From NCBI GenBank assembly GCA_030622115.1, contig JAUXGN010000002.1, forward strand, positions 1-64,000: a stretch of DNA of 64,000 bases. The letters are read 5' to 3'. The notes under the pieces are model-generated. The model was not told where the DNA came from and ran no database searches. It saw only the letters and a list, made by a program, of their open reading frames with translations. This DNA is from Candidatus Eiseniibacteriota bacterium. GTDB lineage: Bacteria > Joyebacterota > Joyebacteria > Joyebacterales > Joyebacteraceae. The translations under genes and the position numbers were made by a program. Of this stretch, positions 16,898 to 27,012 are shown in pieces. Numbering within the stretch: the first letter of the stretch is position 1; each line of letters opens with the position of its first letter.

Positions 16898-19522
16898 CTA
16901 TTTCACGAGGCTGACCTTCCTTGCGATCGCCTCGCCATTTGCTTCAAGCCTGATGAAGTACGTACCGCTCGAAACCGCTCGCCCCTCATCATTCCGTCCA
17001 TCCCAGTGCACTTTATGCTGACCGGCGTCTCGGTAGCCGGTATGGAGCGTTTGCACACATCTCCCGGCCAGGTCATACACCGTGATCGAGACACTCGCCG
17101 GCTGAGACAGAGCGTACACCACCGTCGTGCTTGGATTGAACGGGTTCGGGAAGCTTGCGAACTCGGCGATGATCTTCACCTCGGCGACCGCATCACCTAC
17201 ACCGGTCACATCATCCAGGTCGATCGAGTACATCGAGCGTCCGTGGGTTCCCGCAACGAGCGTTCTCGTTGGCTGATGAATCTTGAGGTCGAAGATGGGC
17301 GCCGGAGGGAGTCCCGTTCCGAGCACGTCCCAGTTCGCACCCAGATCCCTGGTGAAGAAGCAGCCGACGTCCGTGCCGATGTAGAGCACAGATGGCAGGT
17401 CAGGGTCGACAGCGACCACATTGAACGGCGTATCCGGGAGGTTCCCGCTGATGTCGGTCCAGGTCGCGCCGAAGTCGTCCGTTCTACAGACGTGGGCGAT
17501 GTCCTCATCCCATCTCAATCCGGAGAACGTAACGTAGGCGACCGCCGCGTCGCTATGATCAACAGCGACACGCGTGACCCAGCGATTCGGAAGCGTCCCG
17601 GAGACATTCGACCAGCTCCCTCCGCCGTTCTCGGTGACCCATACGTTGGAGTCGTCGGTTCCCACGTAGACGACATCCGGGTCGCTCGGGGAGACCGCGA
17701 TCGTCGTGATCGTGCCGTAGCTGCCTTGGTCTCCGTTTGTGAGGTCGGTGCTGATCGCGTTCCACCATGAGGCGCCGTTGGTCGTGCGCCAGAGCCTGTA
17801 GGTGCCGAAGTAGAGTGTCTGTGGGTCGGATGGGTCCATCACGATAGGGGACGACCAGTTTCTACGGTCTCCTCCATCAACTCCGTCGAGCGCCCACGAC
17901 CAGTAGTTGCCGAAGTCGGTGGACTTGTAGGCGTTGCCCCACTGGTACTCGCAGTAGATCGTGTTCGGGTCCGTCGGATCCACGATCGTGTAGAATCCAT
18001 CGCCACCGAAGATCCTCTCCCAGTCGTCGGTCGCGCCTGTGGGGGTTCTGAGCGTGCCGTTGTCCTGCGTTCCACCGTAGAGCCGCTCAGGATTCTGGTA
18101 GTCGATCTCGATCGCGTAGAACTGGTTCGTCGGTTGGTCGTAGAGCTTCGTCCAGGAAGTTCCGCTGTTCGTCGAGACGTAGATGCCCCCGTCATTGCCC
18201 TCGAATACCCTCGTGGCGTCGGTGGGGTCGAACTCCATGGCGTGGTGGTCGACATGGGTGTCGTAGCCCACCTGCGACCAGCTTGCGCCTCCGTTCTGCG
18301 ACCTGTAGAAGGGAACACCGAGCGCAAATACGCGATCGGGATTGCTTGGATCGACACGCACCTGGCCGAAATACCAGCCGAATGAGCTTGTCAGGCTCGA
18401 AAGCGCACCGTCATTCGTCTGCGTCCAGGTGTCGCCGCCGTCCGTGCTCTTGAAGAGACCATCGAAGTAGCCCGGGTCATCTACATACATGGCGTAGATG
18501 ACGCTTGGGTCGGATTCACACACCGAGATGCCGATTCGGCCGACTCCAGAGCCCGAAGGCAACCCGCTCGTGAGTTCGGACCACGTATCACCGCCGTCGG
18601 CAGAACGGTAGATGCCGCTCGATGGTCCACCTGATCTCCTGTATGTGCGTCTTCGGACGCGCTCCCACATGGCGACATAGACCGTGTCCGGGTGGTCGGG
18701 GTTGATGGCGAGATCGATCGCCGCGGTCGAATCCGTGAGCGCGAAGACCTGCGTCCACGAGTCACCTGCGTCCTCCGACCGATAGACACCGCGGTCCGGG
18801 TTCGTGCCGAAGAGCGTTCCCGTGGCAGCCACCCATATGCGGTCGGTATTCTTCGGGTCGATCACGATACGACCGGTGTAGCGTGTTTCCTCGAGGCCGA
18901 GGTGGCTCCAGGATGATCCGCCATCCGTAGATTTGAAGAGCCCGGCGCCGAACCAGCTTGCGCTCGATGCGTTTGCTTCCCCAGTGCCCACGTAGATGAT
19001 ATCCGGGTCGTCGGGGTCGACGGCGATGTCTCCTATGGTGAGGACCGGCTGGTCATCGAAGATCGGATCCCAAGAGCTTCCGCCGTCGATTGTCTTGAAG
19101 AGGCCACCGCTTGCCATTGCCGCATAGATAATGTCGGGGTCGGTCGGGTCGAAGGCGAGGTCAGTGACACGAGCCCCGATGTTGCTCGGTCCCCGCTCCT
19201 GCCACGTCGCTCGGCCGGATCGCGTCGCCGAAAGCCTCAAGGCGTGCCCGTCGGCCAGAGCCTCGGCCATCTGCTCGTGGTTGATCTCCTCATAGGGATA
19301 GGCTCGCTGAGAGAACGCCCAGTCGTTCGGGAAGGCCCCCGGTTCATAGAGCTTTCCTTCAAGTGCCATTTCAGCCTTGAGCGATGCCTTCTCGGCTGCG
19401 ATCCGGGATGCGACCTCTTCGGTCGTCAAGAGCTCCGCAGTGCGTGTGCCGTGCACCGTCCAGATCACGACGATCAGCGCAAGAGCGCAGAGCGCGGAGA
19501 GAAGAACTCGTCGTCTTGTCAT
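16898..19522 (-). CDS. Secreted BNR/sortilin-repeat (beta-propeller) protein with FlgD-like C-terminal tail
   Basis: 874 residues. Hydrophobic signal segment at residues 5-22. From about residue 110 there are many repeats of the type GGLFKTIDGGSSW, GLFKSTDGGSSW, GVYRSEDAGDSW, which are Asp-box/BNR units of sortilin (VPS10) or xyloglucanase-type ten-bladed propellers. SDPDVVYVGT-like strands lie between them. The last 80 residues (SFPNPFNPSTTVVYAL to KVSLVK) form the FlgD-like beta-sandwich used as a T9SS-type sorting domain. Start at 19522 has AGGAGG 9 bases upstream; the frame is open 10 codons further. Function unknown, probably carbohydrate or protein binding at the surface. Confidence 0.9.
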   Translation of the reverse strand: MTRRRVLLSALCALALIVVIWTVHGTRTAELLTTEEVASRIAAEKASLKAEMALEGKLYEPGAFPNDWAFSQRAYPYEEINHEQMAEALADGHALRLSATRSGRATWQERGPSNIGARVTDLAFDPTDPDIIYAAMASGGLFKTIDGGSSWDPIFDDQPVLTIGDIAVDPDDPDIIYVGTGEANASSASWFGAGLFKSTDGGSSWSHLGLEETRYTGRIVIDPKNTDRIWVAATGTLFGTNPDRGVYRSEDAGDSWTQVFALTDSTAAIDLAINPDHPDTVYVAMWERVRRRTYRRSGGPSSGIYRSADGGDTWSELTSGLPSGSGVGRIGISVCESDPSVIYAMYVDDPGYFDGLFKSTDGGDTWTQTNDGALSSLTSSFGWYFGQVRVDPSNPDRVFALGVPFYRSQNGGASWSQVGYDTHVDHHAMEFDPTDATRVFEGNDGGIYVSTNSGTSWTKLYDQPTNQFYAIEIDYQNPERLYGGTQDNGTLRTPTGATDDWERIFGGDGFYTIVDPTDPNTIYCEYQWGNAYKSTDFGNYWSWALDGVDGGDRRNWSSPIVMDPSDPQTLYFGTYRLWRTTNGASWWNAISTDLTNGDQGSYGTITTIAVSPSDPDVVYVGTDDSNVWVTENGGGSWSNVSGTLPNRWVTRVAVDHSDAAVAYVTFSGLRWDEDIAHVCRTDDFGATWTDISGNLPDTPFNVVAVDPDLPSVLYIGTDVGCFFTRDLGANWDVLGTGLPPAPIFDLKIHQPTRTLVAGTHGRSMYSIDLDDVTGVGDAVAEVKIIAEFASFPNPFNPSTTVVYALSQPASVSITVYDLAGRCVQTLHTGYRDAGQHKVHWDGRNDEGRAVSSGTYFIRLEANGEAIARKVSLVK

Positions 19523-19677
19523 GCTGAGAAACCTCCTGTCGGCGTGCCGCATCTCAAATCGGTATACGCATATCCTATCTCATCATAGCAAGTTCCGTGT
19601 GAGACGACGAGGCGGGAGTTGTCCGACGATAATGCAGGAAATGCCGTAACAGGACAAGTGTACACAAGTTATGGGTC

Positions 19678-19706
19678 TTGAACCGGTTGCTGGATTGTGG
19701 TATCAT
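19678..19706 (+). promoter_or_regulatory. Extended -10 promoter of the UGA-containing secreted gene
   Basis: TTGAAC at 19678-19683, 17-base spacer ending GATTGTGG, TATCAT at 19701-19706. The TGG before the -10 makes it an extended -10 type. The spacer end is identical to that of the promoter at 34720. Confidence 0.65.
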
Positions 19707-19790
19707 TGACAAATGGGTGTACCGGAGGAAGCTGATTTCAGGTCGGATGTGGTGTCCCCGGAGCAGGACAAATGCCAAGGGGCCCATAGG

Positions 19791-21707
19791 ATGAAAGGGA
19801 AGAGAATGCGAAACCCCGTGGTGATTCTGCTGCTTCTAGTGTGCTTCGCTCTACCGGCGGGGGCATCGAGCCTGCATCTCATGGAAAACGGGGATATCGA
19901 ACAGCCCCTCACAACCGGCTGGGAGCAGAGTATCGCGGGCTCCTACCTCTATATCCAGCGCAGCACGGCGTTCGACGCCGATCCGGACTACGAGGTCAAG
20001 GTGTCAAGCAACAACGGCCACGGCAGCGCGAAGCTCTGGCAGTCGATCATCATTCCAAACACCGATGTGCAGTTCTCCGCCAGGCTTTCCTCAGCAGCGG
20101 TCGACGGGGGAGGTGCGTGGTGTGCCGCGGGTCTCATTCTGACCTATCTTGATGTCACCGGTGCGCCGCTGGGCAAAACGGCGCTGGCCGCGACGAGCGC
20201 GATCTGTCCATGGACCGAGAGCTCCACCTTCCACATCATCGATACGAATGGCGGGTGGGCGGACTATGGATTCACCCTGGCCGATGAGCTTCTGAATCTC
20301 CCCGGGATCGACGGTGAGGATGTCCACGAGATCGAGCTGTCATTGCTCGTATCCGCCGCCAACTGCTGAGGCGGCGTTGCTCAGGCGGAGGTCTCCGCCG
20401 ACGACATCAAGGTGGTCTTCACGAGTGCGGCGCCACACGTTGTCTACTTCGCGCAGTCGATCTCAGATCCCGGCGGGAACGGCAACGGTTATCTGGATGC
20501 CGGCGAGACCGTCGATCTCGAGATAACCGTGAGGAACTACGGCGAGCCGGCAAGCGGTGTTACCGCCGTTCTCAGTTCGATCGATTCGTATATCACTATC
20601 CTTCAGGCGAGCGCATCCCACGGGGACATGGCGACGGGAGCGACAGCCGTGAACTCCGCTGAACCGTTCGTGGTTGTGGCTTCAGCCGACACACCGCTCG
20701 GTCATCTTGCACAGTTCACCATTACGGCCACTTATGCAGATGGCGATGCTACAAGCAACTTCGCTATCCCAGTCGGCAAGTACCACTACGTCGTCTGGGA
20801 TCCGACCGCGGACACGTCGAGCGGCCCCGACATACATGCCACGCTCGCCGGGCTGGGGTTCAGTGGAGTCTACATGGAGCAGTTGCCCGTCGATGACCTG
20901 GATCGCTATCAGACTGTATGGGTCTCCCTCGGCATCTACTCGAGCAACTACGTCATCGGTCTGAACTCCCAGGAAGCACTTGCGATCGTCGACTACCTCA
21001 ATGGCGGCGGGTGCGTGTACCTGGAGGGCGGCGACTGCTGGAACTACGACCCGACCATCGGCGGGCACAATTTCAACAGTACGTTCGGACTGACGTCCCC
21101 GCAGGATGGCAGCAACGACTGCGGCCCGGCACAGGGCAAGGCGGGCACGTTCACGGAGGGGATGTACTTCGCCTACAATGGGGAGAACAACTGGATCGAT
21201 CATCTTTCCCCCGCGAACGGGAGCGCGACGCTCGTTCTTGAGAACGGCAGCCCGGTCTACGGTCTCGCGGTGGCATACGACCAGGGGACGTACAAGACTG
21301 TCGGAGCGTCTTTCGAATTCACCGGACTCAGGAACGGTACTGTGCCGTCTACCAGGGCACACTTTGCGCTTACGATCATGGACTTCTTCCTGCCGATCCC
21401 ATCCGGTGTGGATGACGACGTCGTGGTGAACAAGGCCGCCCGTCTCGCCGCGCGGCCCAATCCCTTCAACCCAAACACCACTCTTCAGTTCATGAATCCT
21501 GGTGACGGCAGGGTGCACCTGGGTATCTACGACGTCTCTGGTCGGCTGGTGCGGGTTCTCGTGGATGACGAGATGTCTGCCGGGGAGGGCGCCTGCATCT
21601 GGAACGGCATGGATGAATCGGGCAGGTCGGTTGCCAGTGGCGTGTACTTCGCACGTTTGAAGGGAGCGGACTTCTCGAGCAGCAGCAAACTCGTCCTGCT
21701 GAAATAG
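19791..21707 (+). CDS. Secreted FlgD-tailed protein with an in-frame UGA at codon 193
   Basis: The frame is open from 19791 to 21707 except for TGA at 20367-20369. Residues 16-34 are a signal peptide; then an anchor-type beta domain (to about 205), a CARDB-like domain (NGNGYLDAGETVDLEITVRN, about 230-330), a domain with VVWDPTADTSSG, and a FlgD-like tail (RPNPFNPNTTLQF to KLVLLK). Both sides of the UGA read as one domain: VSAANC-stop-GGVAQAEVSADDI. A GTG at 20412 could restart translation but has no signal peptide. Options are a nonsense mutation or sequence error (likeliest), readthrough, or selenocysteine, because a SECIS-like hairpin follows. The ATG at 19806 is an alternative start. Confidence 0.75.
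20384..20399 (+). promoter_or_regulatory. SECIS-like hairpin downstream of in-frame UGA
   Basis: GGCGGA pairs with TCCGCC around the loop GGTC. The bases GGTCT begin 20 bases after the UGA. E. coli fdhF has GGUCU in the SECIS apical loop at 18 bases, and known bacterial elements allow about 16-37. No bulged U is visible in the stem, which E. coli SelB needs. The structure may be chance in GC-rich coding sequence. Confidence 0.25.
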
Positions 21708-21732
21708 CGCCGTGCAAGGAACTGGATCTGAT

Positions 21733-23613
21733 CTACGGGGCTTCCGTGACGTCTCTCGGGGGCCCCGTTTTTCCTGCCGCTCTCACTCGCTCCTTCTTCC
21801 GTTCCGTCTGCAGGAACTCCCGGTACGTCTCGCATCGGCCGATGAGTTCGTCGTGCGTTCCACTGTCAACGAGACGCCCGTCTTCGAGGACGACAATGGA
21901 GTCGGCTCGCCTGATCGTGGTGAGTCGATGTGAAACAACGAAGCAAAGACAGTCCTTGTACTCGCTGTCGAGACGCGTCCAGAAACGGTCCTCGTTGCGC
22001 GCGTCGAGAGCGGCCGTGCAGTCATCCAGAAGCAGGATACCAGGCCGTCCGGCAAGCGCTCTTGCGATCGCAATGCGCTGCTTCTGACCACCGGACACAA
22101 GCTCACCCTTCTGTCCCACGACAGTATCGATACCGGCTGGAAGCGCCGCGATGTCGGAGTCCATCTGGGCCATCGACAGGCAGTGCTCCGCCCACTCTCG
22201 CGGTGAGGGCGCGTCCAGTGGTCCGTCCTCGGGAGGTGTTCGCCCGAAGGAGACGTTCTCCTCAATTGATTGTGAGAACAGGAGCGCCTCCTGAGGCACA
22301 TAGCCGATCTCAAGGCGGTAGGTGTTCCAGTCCCAGTCACCGAGCGGGCGCCCGTTGATGAGAACGCGTCCTTCATCCGGACTGATGACACCTGCGAGGA
22401 GCTTGAGCATCGTCGACTTGCCGCTCGCGACCGACCCCACGACAGCGATCCGTTGCCCCTTCGATACGCGAAGACTGACGTTGCTGAGGATCCGACGGGA
22501 GCGATCATACGAGAAGGAGACCCCCTCGAGCGCCACGTCGCGAACGTCCTCGAGCCGTGCGCCGGAAGATCGCCGCTCCGTCACGGGGAACGCGCGGATC
22601 TCTTCCACACGATCGATCGAGATGAATGCCTGCTGACCCGTCATGAAGAGGAACGGGATGTCCATCATCGGACCAGTGAGTATGTCCAGGTAGACGTAGA
22701 ACGCGAAGAGCGTCCCGATCGTGAGCTCGCCACTCATGACGAGGAAGCCGCCGTAGACGATGACCACCATCTGGCCCAGCCTGGTGGCGAACGTGTCGAG
22801 TGAGAAGAGAACGACCTGCAGCTTCACAAGCCCCATGAGGATCTCAACGCGCTCCCTCAGTATCGTCGAAAGCCGTTTGCTCTGGGCATCCTCGGCGCTG
22901 AACGCCTTGACGATTCTGATTCCCGAGAATACCGACTCAAGGATGTTGTTGGTTGTGGAAACGTACTTCTGTGATTCCTCCATGTAGTGGCTCATCTTGT
23001 GTCTGAGCGTGTAGAAGACCCACATCATGATGGGGAGGGGGATCACGGAGAGTCCCGTGAGCTTTGGGTTCATGATGAGCATGGCCCCAAGGCAGAAGAT
23101 GAGTTTGGAGCTCGACTCGACCGCCCGGAAGATACCCGAGCAGGCGAACCACGAGACCTTCGGCCACTCCGCGATATCGTCAGTCAGGCGTGTGACCACG
23201 TCTCCGGTCCGGAATGCATTCCCGAAGTGGTAGTCTTTCGTCATGAGCTGGCCGAAAACGTCGTCGCGTATGTCACGCTCAAGCCGAGCGTTGATCATAG
23301 CGCGGGTAGCGGGGTAGAGGCGCGAGATGAAGTGCCCCACCAGAATGGCGCCCAGGATGAGCATGATCCCGTGGATGCTCGCGTCGGCCGTGCCGGACTT
23401 GAAGATGCCGGAGACGCGATCTATGACAGTTCTGAAGACGAGCGGATACGCCACCGTCACGGCGGTCGACAGGAGTGTGAATGCGGCCATGAAGACGAGA
23501 AGGTACTTGTGTGGGCGCCAGTAGCCCCACATCCACAGGATGTGCTCCTTCAGGCTGAGCTTCGGAGCGCTGTCTGTGCCTTCCGTCCGGCGTTTTGCTG
23601 TGGTCTCGCTCAT
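21733..23613 (-). CDS. ABC exporter half-transporter, subunit 2 (degenerate catalytic residue)
   Basis: 626 residues: six-helix membrane domain (about 35-330), then nucleotide-binding domain with Walker A GSVASGKST (393-401), Q-loop VPQEALLF, signature VSGGQKQR (507-514) and Walker B ILLLD (526-530). The catalytic glutamate after Walker B is replaced by Asp (LLLDDCTAALD). Its ATG overlaps the stop of the upstream half-transporter (ATGA), so the two are co-translated and form a heterodimer. Such asymmetric exporters (BmrCD, TM287/288 type) have one active and one degenerate ATP site. Substrate unknown; multidrug or lipid-like export is typical. Confidence 0.92.
   Translation of the reverse strand: MSETTAKRRTEGTDSAPKLSLKEHILWMWGYWRPHKYLLVFMAAFTLLSTAVTVAYPLVFRTVIDRVSGIFKSGTADASIHGIMLILGAILVGHFISRLYPATRAMINARLERDIRDDVFGQLMTKDYHFGNAFRTGDVVTRLTDDIAEWPKVSWFACSGIFRAVESSSKLIFCLGAMLIMNPKLTGLSVIPLPIMMWVFYTLRHKMSHYMEESQKYVSTTNNILESVFSGIRIVKAFSAEDAQSKRLSTILRERVEILMGLVKLQVVLFSLDTFATRLGQMVVIVYGGFLVMSGELTIGTLFAFYVYLDILTGPMMDIPFLFMTGQQAFISIDRVEEIRAFPVTERRSSGARLEDVRDVALEGVSFSYDRSRRILSNVSLRVSKGQRIAVVGSVASGKSTMLKLLAGVISPDEGRVLINGRPLGDWDWNTYRLEIGYVPQEALLFSQSIEENVSFGRTPPEDGPLDAPSPREWAEHCLSMAQMDSDIAALPAGIDTVVGQKGELVSGGQKQRIAIARALAGRPGILLLDDCTAALDARNEDRFWTRLDSEYKDCLCFVVSHRLTTIRRADSIVVLEDGRLVDSGTHDELIGRCETYREFLQTERKKERVRAAGKTGPPRDVTEAP
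21735..21772 (+). terminator. Terminator after the FlgD-tailed gene, inside the end of the ABC exporter gene
   Basis: ACGGGGC at 21735-21741 pairs with GCCCCGT at 21762-21768, followed by a T-run. The hairpin lies within the last codons of the convergent minus-strand exporter gene. Confidence 0.7.
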
Positions 23614-25403
23614 TCCGTCGCCTGCGCTGCGAATTGGAGATCGAAGAGGTCCCTGTACATTCCATCTTGCGCGTACAGCTCGTCGTGATCGCCTTCTTCT
23701 ATCAGTTGTCCCTCGTGCAGAACCAGTATCCGGTCCGCACCTGTGACCGTTGAGAGCCGATGGGCCACGATCAACGACGTGCGTCCCGCGAGCAGACTGT
23801 CAAGCGCATCCTGAAGCCTACTCTCGGTCACGGGGTCGACCGACGATGTCGCTTCGTCGAGTATGAGGATGTCCGGGTTGTTGACGATCGCGCGCGCGAA
23901 GCAGAGAAGCTGCCGCTCGCCCATCGAGAGGTTCGCTCCTCCTTCGGAGAGTTCCGTGTTGTAGCCGTCCGGGAGGCGCTCGATCATCCTGCCTGCCTGC
24001 ACAGTCTCGAGTGCTTTGGCGATCGCGTCGTCCGGGATCTCTTCCCGGAGGACCTTCAGGTTGTCCGCGAGATCTCCGGGGAAAAGATGTATGTCCTGGA
24101 GGACGAGGCCGATCCTGCGTCTCCACTCCTTCTGCCTGAAGTGGCGGATGTCGACACCGTCGAGCGTTATCCTGCCTTGGGTAGGCTCGTAGAATCTCAG
24201 AAGGAGGTTCGTGACTGTGGTCTTGCCTCCTCCCGAGAGCCCCACGAGCGCCACTCTCTCTCCGTGCCGAAGATCAAAGCTCACATTGTCGAGTGCCTTG
24301 GTACCTCCGTCGTACTGGAACGTGACGTTCTCGAAGGCCAGCGCTTCCCAGTCTGTCGGGATATCCGGGACGGCGTCCTTCCAGTCAGGCGTGCGGGAGG
24401 GCGTGTCGAGTATTGCGAAGACCCGGTCCGCCGACGCGAATGCCCGCTGGATGAAATCAAGCTGCTCCGAGAACATCACGAGCGGCCAGAAGAGACGCCT
24501 TGTGTACTCGATGAAGAGCACGAGTGTTCCGACCGTCATCGTCACACCGAACGTATGTCTCGCTCCGATATAGATGATGACCATGACGGCAGCGATCTCG
24601 GCCGAAGAGAAGGCGCCCCAGAAGGCGTATTCTCTGAAGTAGATCCGGATCTCCTTCGAGTACTTGTCTCTGTTCAGGCGCATGAGGTTCATCTGCGCCG
24701 TCTCCGTGTACCCGAAGATCTGTAGTATTGGGATGCTCTGCACGTACTCGGCGAGGAAGGCTGAGATTCGTGCATAGAGCTTGCGGACGGTGCGGAATGC
24801 CCGTCGGATGTATTTCAGGAAGAAGTAGGTCGCGAAGAGCACTGGGCTCATCATGATGATGATCGACAGTGTTACGCGGGCGTCCGCGGCGAGCATGACC
24901 GTGATCGTTCCACCCAGGAGCACCACATTTCTCACAAGCGACAGAGCCACATCGGAGAAGAGGTGCCGCAAACGTTCGATGTCGCTCTCGACCCTTGCCA
25001 TGAGCACGCCCGGAGAGTTCTTGTCAAAATAGGCGAGCGAGAGTCCCATGAGGTGCGAGAATGTCTGTTCTCGGAGTTCCGTGATTATGGAGAGACCGAT
25101 CCTCGAGACGATCACGACCTGGACATATGCGGCGCCCATCCCGAGAGCGTAGAGCGCGACATACAACAGCCCCCGGCGCAGCAGTCCGCCGCCGTCTCCG
25201 GCCGGGATGTCGGTGTCGAGAACATGCCGGACGATGAGAGGTCCCGCGAGCTCTGCCGCAGCCGTAATGAGCATCAAGAGAGCCGCTCCCAGGAGCCTGC
25301 GCCTGTGCGGCCGGAAGAGCGGCAGGATTCTCCGGATCATCGCCCGGAGCGGAAGCCGCTTTGCCTCCTGCTCATCTCCGTGTATGTCTTCGTCCCAATG
25401 CAT
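23610..25403 (-). CDS. ABC exporter half-transporter, subunit 1
   Basis: 597 residues: membrane domain (about 25-320) and nucleotide-binding domain with Walker A GLSGGGKTT (388-396), signature LSMGERQ (492-498, degenerate relative to LSGGQ) and Walker B LILDEATSS with catalytic Glu517. Its intact Walker site pairs with the intact VSGGQ of the partner encoded immediately downstream; the other site (partner's Asp, this LSMGE) is degenerate. The first gene of the two-gene operon; the ribosome binding site before the ATG is weak. Confidence 0.92.
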   Translation of the reverse strand: MHWDEDIHGDEQEAKRLPLRAMIRRILPLFRPHRRRLLGAALLMLITAAAELAGPLIVRHVLDTDIPAGDGGGLLRRGLLYVALYALGMGAAYVQVVIVSRIGLSIITELREQTFSHLMGLSLAYFDKNSPGVLMARVESDIERLRHLFSDVALSLVRNVVLLGGTITVMLAADARVTLSIIIMMSPVLFATYFFLKYIRRAFRTVRKLYARISAFLAEYVQSIPILQIFGYTETAQMNLMRLNRDKYSKEIRIYFREYAFWGAFSSAEIAAVMVIIYIGARHTFGVTMTVGTLVLFIEYTRRLFWPLVMFSEQLDFIQRAFASADRVFAILDTPSRTPDWKDAVPDIPTDWEALAFENVTFQYDGGTKALDNVSFDLRHGERVALVGLSGGGKTTVTNLLLRFYEPTQGRITLDGVDIRHFRQKEWRRRIGLVLQDIHLFPGDLADNLKVLREEIPDDAIAKALETVQAGRMIERLPDGYNTELSEGGANLSMGERQLLCFARAIVNNPDILILDEATSSVDPVTESRLQDALDSLLAGRTSLIVAHRLSTVTGADRILVLHEGQLIEEGDHDELYAQDGMYRDLFDLQFAAQATE

Positions 25404-25745
25404 AGCAGGTTCGCCAGTCCTGGGAAGGCGGGTTTCATTCCGGCCGTCGTGAAGTCCGCTGCGCCGGCCGGGAGCCGTGCGGTCCCGAACCTCAAGTTGA
25501 GTGTACCGACACGGACAGATTGCGCGATTCTACAGGCGACAGGATGAGCGTGCAAAGCAATAGCCGCACGTCGTACTACGAAGTGCCTGCGCTCACCATT
25601 ATGACGGGATGCCGGTACGCCTTTCTGGCCCGGAAGATGCAAGAATGGACGATTGTTCAGGTATCACCTGGCACCGCCCTGATGTTGTACTTGGCTTGCA
25701 ATCCCACAGGATACTGGCTCTACCATCACCATAGGAGAGATCGTC
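25404..25745. other. Divergent intergenic region, no gene seen
   Basis: The 342 bases lie between the minus-strand exporter operon and the plus-strand porin. A GGAGA lies ahead of the porin start. I find no promoter of the strength seen elsewhere in the window. A short open frame beginning at 25543 overlaps the porin gene in another frame and is not supported. Confidence 0.4.
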
Positions 25746-26960
25746 ATGATATTCGGACGTATGCAGCGCCAGCTTATGACAGCCATGGTTGTGCTTCTTG
25801 CCGCTCCTGCTACGGCACTCGCCGCAGACGTGGCGGTCACAACCGATGGCGGAATCGAGGTGTCGCGGTATGACGGTAGCGCCTGGTTCAAAGTCGGCGG
25901 AAGAGTGATGGTCGACGGAGGGTTCTACGCTGAGGACGAAGTTACGCTCGGCGATGGTACCGAGCTGCGGCGAGCAAGAATCGACGTCGAGGGTGGTGTC
26001 TCTCACAACTGGGAGTTCGAGTTCAGCGCCGACTTCGCAGACGGAGACGCCGACGTCAAGGATGCAGCCCTTTCCTATCTGGGACTCGATTCGACGCAGA
26101 TCACCATCGGGCAGCAGAAAATCCCGTTCAGCCTTGAGGAGCTCACAAGCTCCAAGCACACGACGTTCCTCGAGCCGGCGCTCCTCAACGAGCTCGTACC
26201 AAGTCGGAAGATCGGGATCACCGCCATCTACCGCAGCAGCGCCTGGACCACGGCGGCAGGTGTATACGGCGAGGAGTTCGATGATGACGCGGACGACGAG
26301 GGCAACGAAGGTTGGTGCGTCGCTGCGCGAGCGACCATCGCGCCGGTTCACGATGACCGCCACGCCGTGCACTTCGGAGCTAATGTCGCGTTGGAGATTC
26401 CCGACACCGAACGGAAGATCTCGTACGACACGCGCCCCGAAGCGCACGTTGCCGGCGTGAAATATGTCGACACAGGCAAGATCAGAGGCGTGGAGGATGT
26501 CCGAGCGTGGGGTCTCGACGCGGCCGTTGTCATGGGATCCTTTTCGCTGCAGGGTGAGTATGTGGTGGCGACGGTGGCTCAGGAACCGGAGGATGAGCGT
26601 GCCTCATCCAAGGAGTACGAGTTCACCGGATGGTACGCGTACGCCAGCTGGTTCGTGACGGGCGAGTCCCGCGACTACAAGGTCAACAAGGGCGCTTTCG
26701 GCAGAGTGAAACCGTATGGTACCAGCGGCGCCCTCGAACTCTCGGTCCGCTACAGTGTGCTCGATCTCACCGACGGTGAGATCGAAGGTGGCGAGGAAGC
26801 GAACATCACGCTTGGCGCCAGCTGGTATGCGAACCGCAACGTTCGTCTCACTGCCAACTACGTCATCGTCGACAACGACGAATGCGCGGACGCCGACGGC
26901 GATGTCGAGGGAGATGACGATCCGCACATCTTGAGCGTCAGATGCCAGGTATGTTTCTGA
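25746..26960 (+). CDS. Outer-membrane porin, phosphate-selective porin O/P-like
   Basis: 404 residues. Signal peptide about 1-27 (cleavage near ALAADV). The body is made of alternating amphipathic strands: FKVGGRVMVDGGFY, LRRARIDVEGGVSHNWEFEFSAD, VKDAALSYLGL, ITIGQQKIPFSLEELTSSK. These match the Porin_O_P (OprO/OprP) family, including the RRAR start strand and the QQKIPFSLEELTS segment. It ends in phenylalanine (QVCF), the usual last residue recognised by BamA. It lies 52 bases before a PhnD-like gene, which suggests that the porin admits the ligand (phosphate, phosphite or phosphonate) sensed by its neighbours. Confidence 0.85.
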   Translation: MIFGRMQRQLMTAMVVLLAAPATALAADVAVTTDGGIEVSRYDGSAWFKVGGRVMVDGGFYAEDEVTLGDGTELRRARIDVEGGVSHNWEFEFSADFADGDADVKDAALSYLGLDSTQITIGQQKIPFSLEELTSSKHTTFLEPALLNELVPSRKIGITAIYRSSAWTTAAGVYGEEFDDDADDEGNEGWCVAARATIAPVHDDRHAVHFGANVALEIPDTERKISYDTRPEAHVAGVKYVDTGKIRGVEDVRAWGLDAAVVMGSFSLQGEYVVATVAQEPEDERASSKEYEFTGWYAYASWFVTGESRDYKVNKGAFGRVKPYGTSGALELSVRYSVLDLTDGEIEGGEEANITLGASWYANRNVRLTANYVIVDNDECADADGDVEGDDDPHILSVRCQVCF

Positions 26961-27012
26961 AGCCGCGCCGGCCCCGGCCGGTCCAGCGGCACTGCTGCAC
27001 GGAGGTGTCTCA

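Noticed and set aside
20367-20369. Genome-wide UGA recoding (as in SR1/Gracilibacteria)
   Set aside because: UGA ends several well-defined genes in the window, for example the PhnD-like gene, otsB and the malF-like gene at their family lengths, so it is a normal stop here.
22987-23688. 233-codon plus-strand frame
   Set aside because: Antisense to the ABC exporter; Glu/Asp/His-rich without any domain pattern.
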